The translations under genes were made by a program, and so were the position numbers. The notes below the pieces were generated by a model. That model saw only the letters and a program-made list of their open reading frames with translations. It had not been told where the DNA came from and ran no database searches. Shown here in pieces: positions 63,659-64,000 of a DNA stretch of 64,000 nt. Position 1 is the first letter of the stretch, and each line of letters begins with the position of its first letter. Source of the DNA: Blautia caecimuris (GTDB lineage Bacteria > Bacillota > Clostridia > Lachnospirales > Lachnospiraceae); assembly GCF_024622975.1 (NCBI RefSeq), contig NZ_JANJZT010000023.1:1-64000 (forward strand). Reading direction: 5' to 3'.

Positions 63659-64000
63659 ATGAAGATTGAACGGCTCATTGGAATTTTGTCTGTTTTACTG
63701 CAGAAGGACATGGTGACTGCGGCTGATCTGGCTGATATGTTTGAGGTATCCAGGCGGACGATCCAAAGGGATATTGAAGATCTGTGCAGGGCAGGGATTC
63801 CCTTAATGACCAGACAGGGAACAGGCGGCGGTATTTCTATTATGGAAAATTACCGAATGGATCGGACTGTTTTTACAGCAAAAGAGATGAAGGATATTCT
63901 GACTGGTATTCACGGTCTTGACAGCATTCACAGAACAAACAAATACGGACAATTGATGGAAAAAGTCTGTGCAGGCTCTTCGGATTTTGTGACAGGAGAT
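63659..64000 (+). CDS. YafY/WYL-type HTH regulator, cut by window end
   Basis: The first 114 residues of a DeoR/HTH_11-type regulator: KIERLIGILSVLLQKDMVTAADLADMFEVSRRTIQRDIEDLCRAGIPLMTRQGTGGGISI, then the start of the linker. A WYL ligand domain would be expected after the window. AAAGGAGAG lies before ATG 63659. It is 54 bases after the AraC gene and probably has its own promoter. Confidence 0.85.
   Translation, partial: MKIERLIGILSVLLQKDMVTAADLADMFEVSRRTIQRDIEDLCRAGIPLMTRQGTGGGISIMENYRMDRTVFTAKEMKDILTGIHGLDSIHRTNKYGQLMEKVCAGSSDFVTGD

Overview
The window looks like the chromosome of a low-to-mid GC anaerobic Firmicute, most likely a Lachnospiraceae gut bacterium of the Blautia/Ruminococcus type. 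This is inferred from pyruvate formate-lyase fermentation genes, D-lactate dehydrogenase, a T-box controlled leuS, a YesN-type response regulator, AGGAGG-type ribosome binding sites, sigma-A promoters and several gene families typical of that group. No rRNA, tRNA or CRISPR array was seen.

Region 1 (1-23.2 kb) is mostly core genome: a sugar ABC permease and response regulator, folC, an aldehyde dehydrogenase, a secreted protein, a MATE exporter, small hypothetical genes, a CapA-like protein, nfo, D-lactate dehydrogenase, tyrA-aroA, an EF-G-like GTPase and deoB. Miniature inverted-repeat elements (about 140 bp, termini CTATAAATGAGC) lie at 15.6, 16.4 and 22.9 kb, with another at 54.4 kb. The 16.4 kb copy has a perfect 8-bp target duplication.

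Region 2 (about 23,297-42,114) is an integrative mobilizable element of about 18.8 kb inserted in the helix-turn-helix part of an XRE regulator gene. The two gene halves (23,178-23,296 and 42,110 onward) rejoin in frame across a shared GGGAAAC core. Its cargo is an EcoR124I-like type I restriction-modification operon whose genes overlap or nearly touch: small HTH regulator, hsdM, a membrane-anchored protein, hsdS, a third target-recognition half-gene, a Ser/Thr kinase with an AbiJ-like N-terminus, hsdR, and then an AlbA/Schlafen-type protein. hsdS carries two kinds of unstable repeat. A 12-nt TAEL spacer repeat (4 units) lies between its two recognition domains. A (GACA)15 tract lies at its 3' end, where gain of one unit would fuse a third recognition domain in frame. 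The backbone holds a DUF6076 protein, an excisionase-like HTH, DUF3847, a MobA/MobL relaxase, a CHC2 primase, a VapE helicase, TnpW and a large serine recombinase at the right end.

Region 3 (42.1-51 kb) has the broken XRE gene and its ABC-2 exporter. The regulator end and the ABC start appear fused by a deletion. Next comes a pyruvate formate-lyase locus in which the glycyl-radical domain is a separate 80-residue gene, followed by its activase, then T-box leuS.

The pyruvate formate-lyase gap holds a 122-bp structured repeat. Its only other copy in the window is at 4.8 kb, and the two copies show a compensatory base-pair change.

Region 4 (51-64 kb) is a run of small accessory genes: an Rpn-type nuclease, VOC, YjdF with a candidate riboswitch, four GNAT acetyltransferases, LysR-flavodoxin-cupin, TfoX-N, DUF3795, an HD protein, two MFS transporters, an AraC regulator and the start of a WYL-type regulator. 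Several small frameshifted or start-codon-damaged genes are noted.
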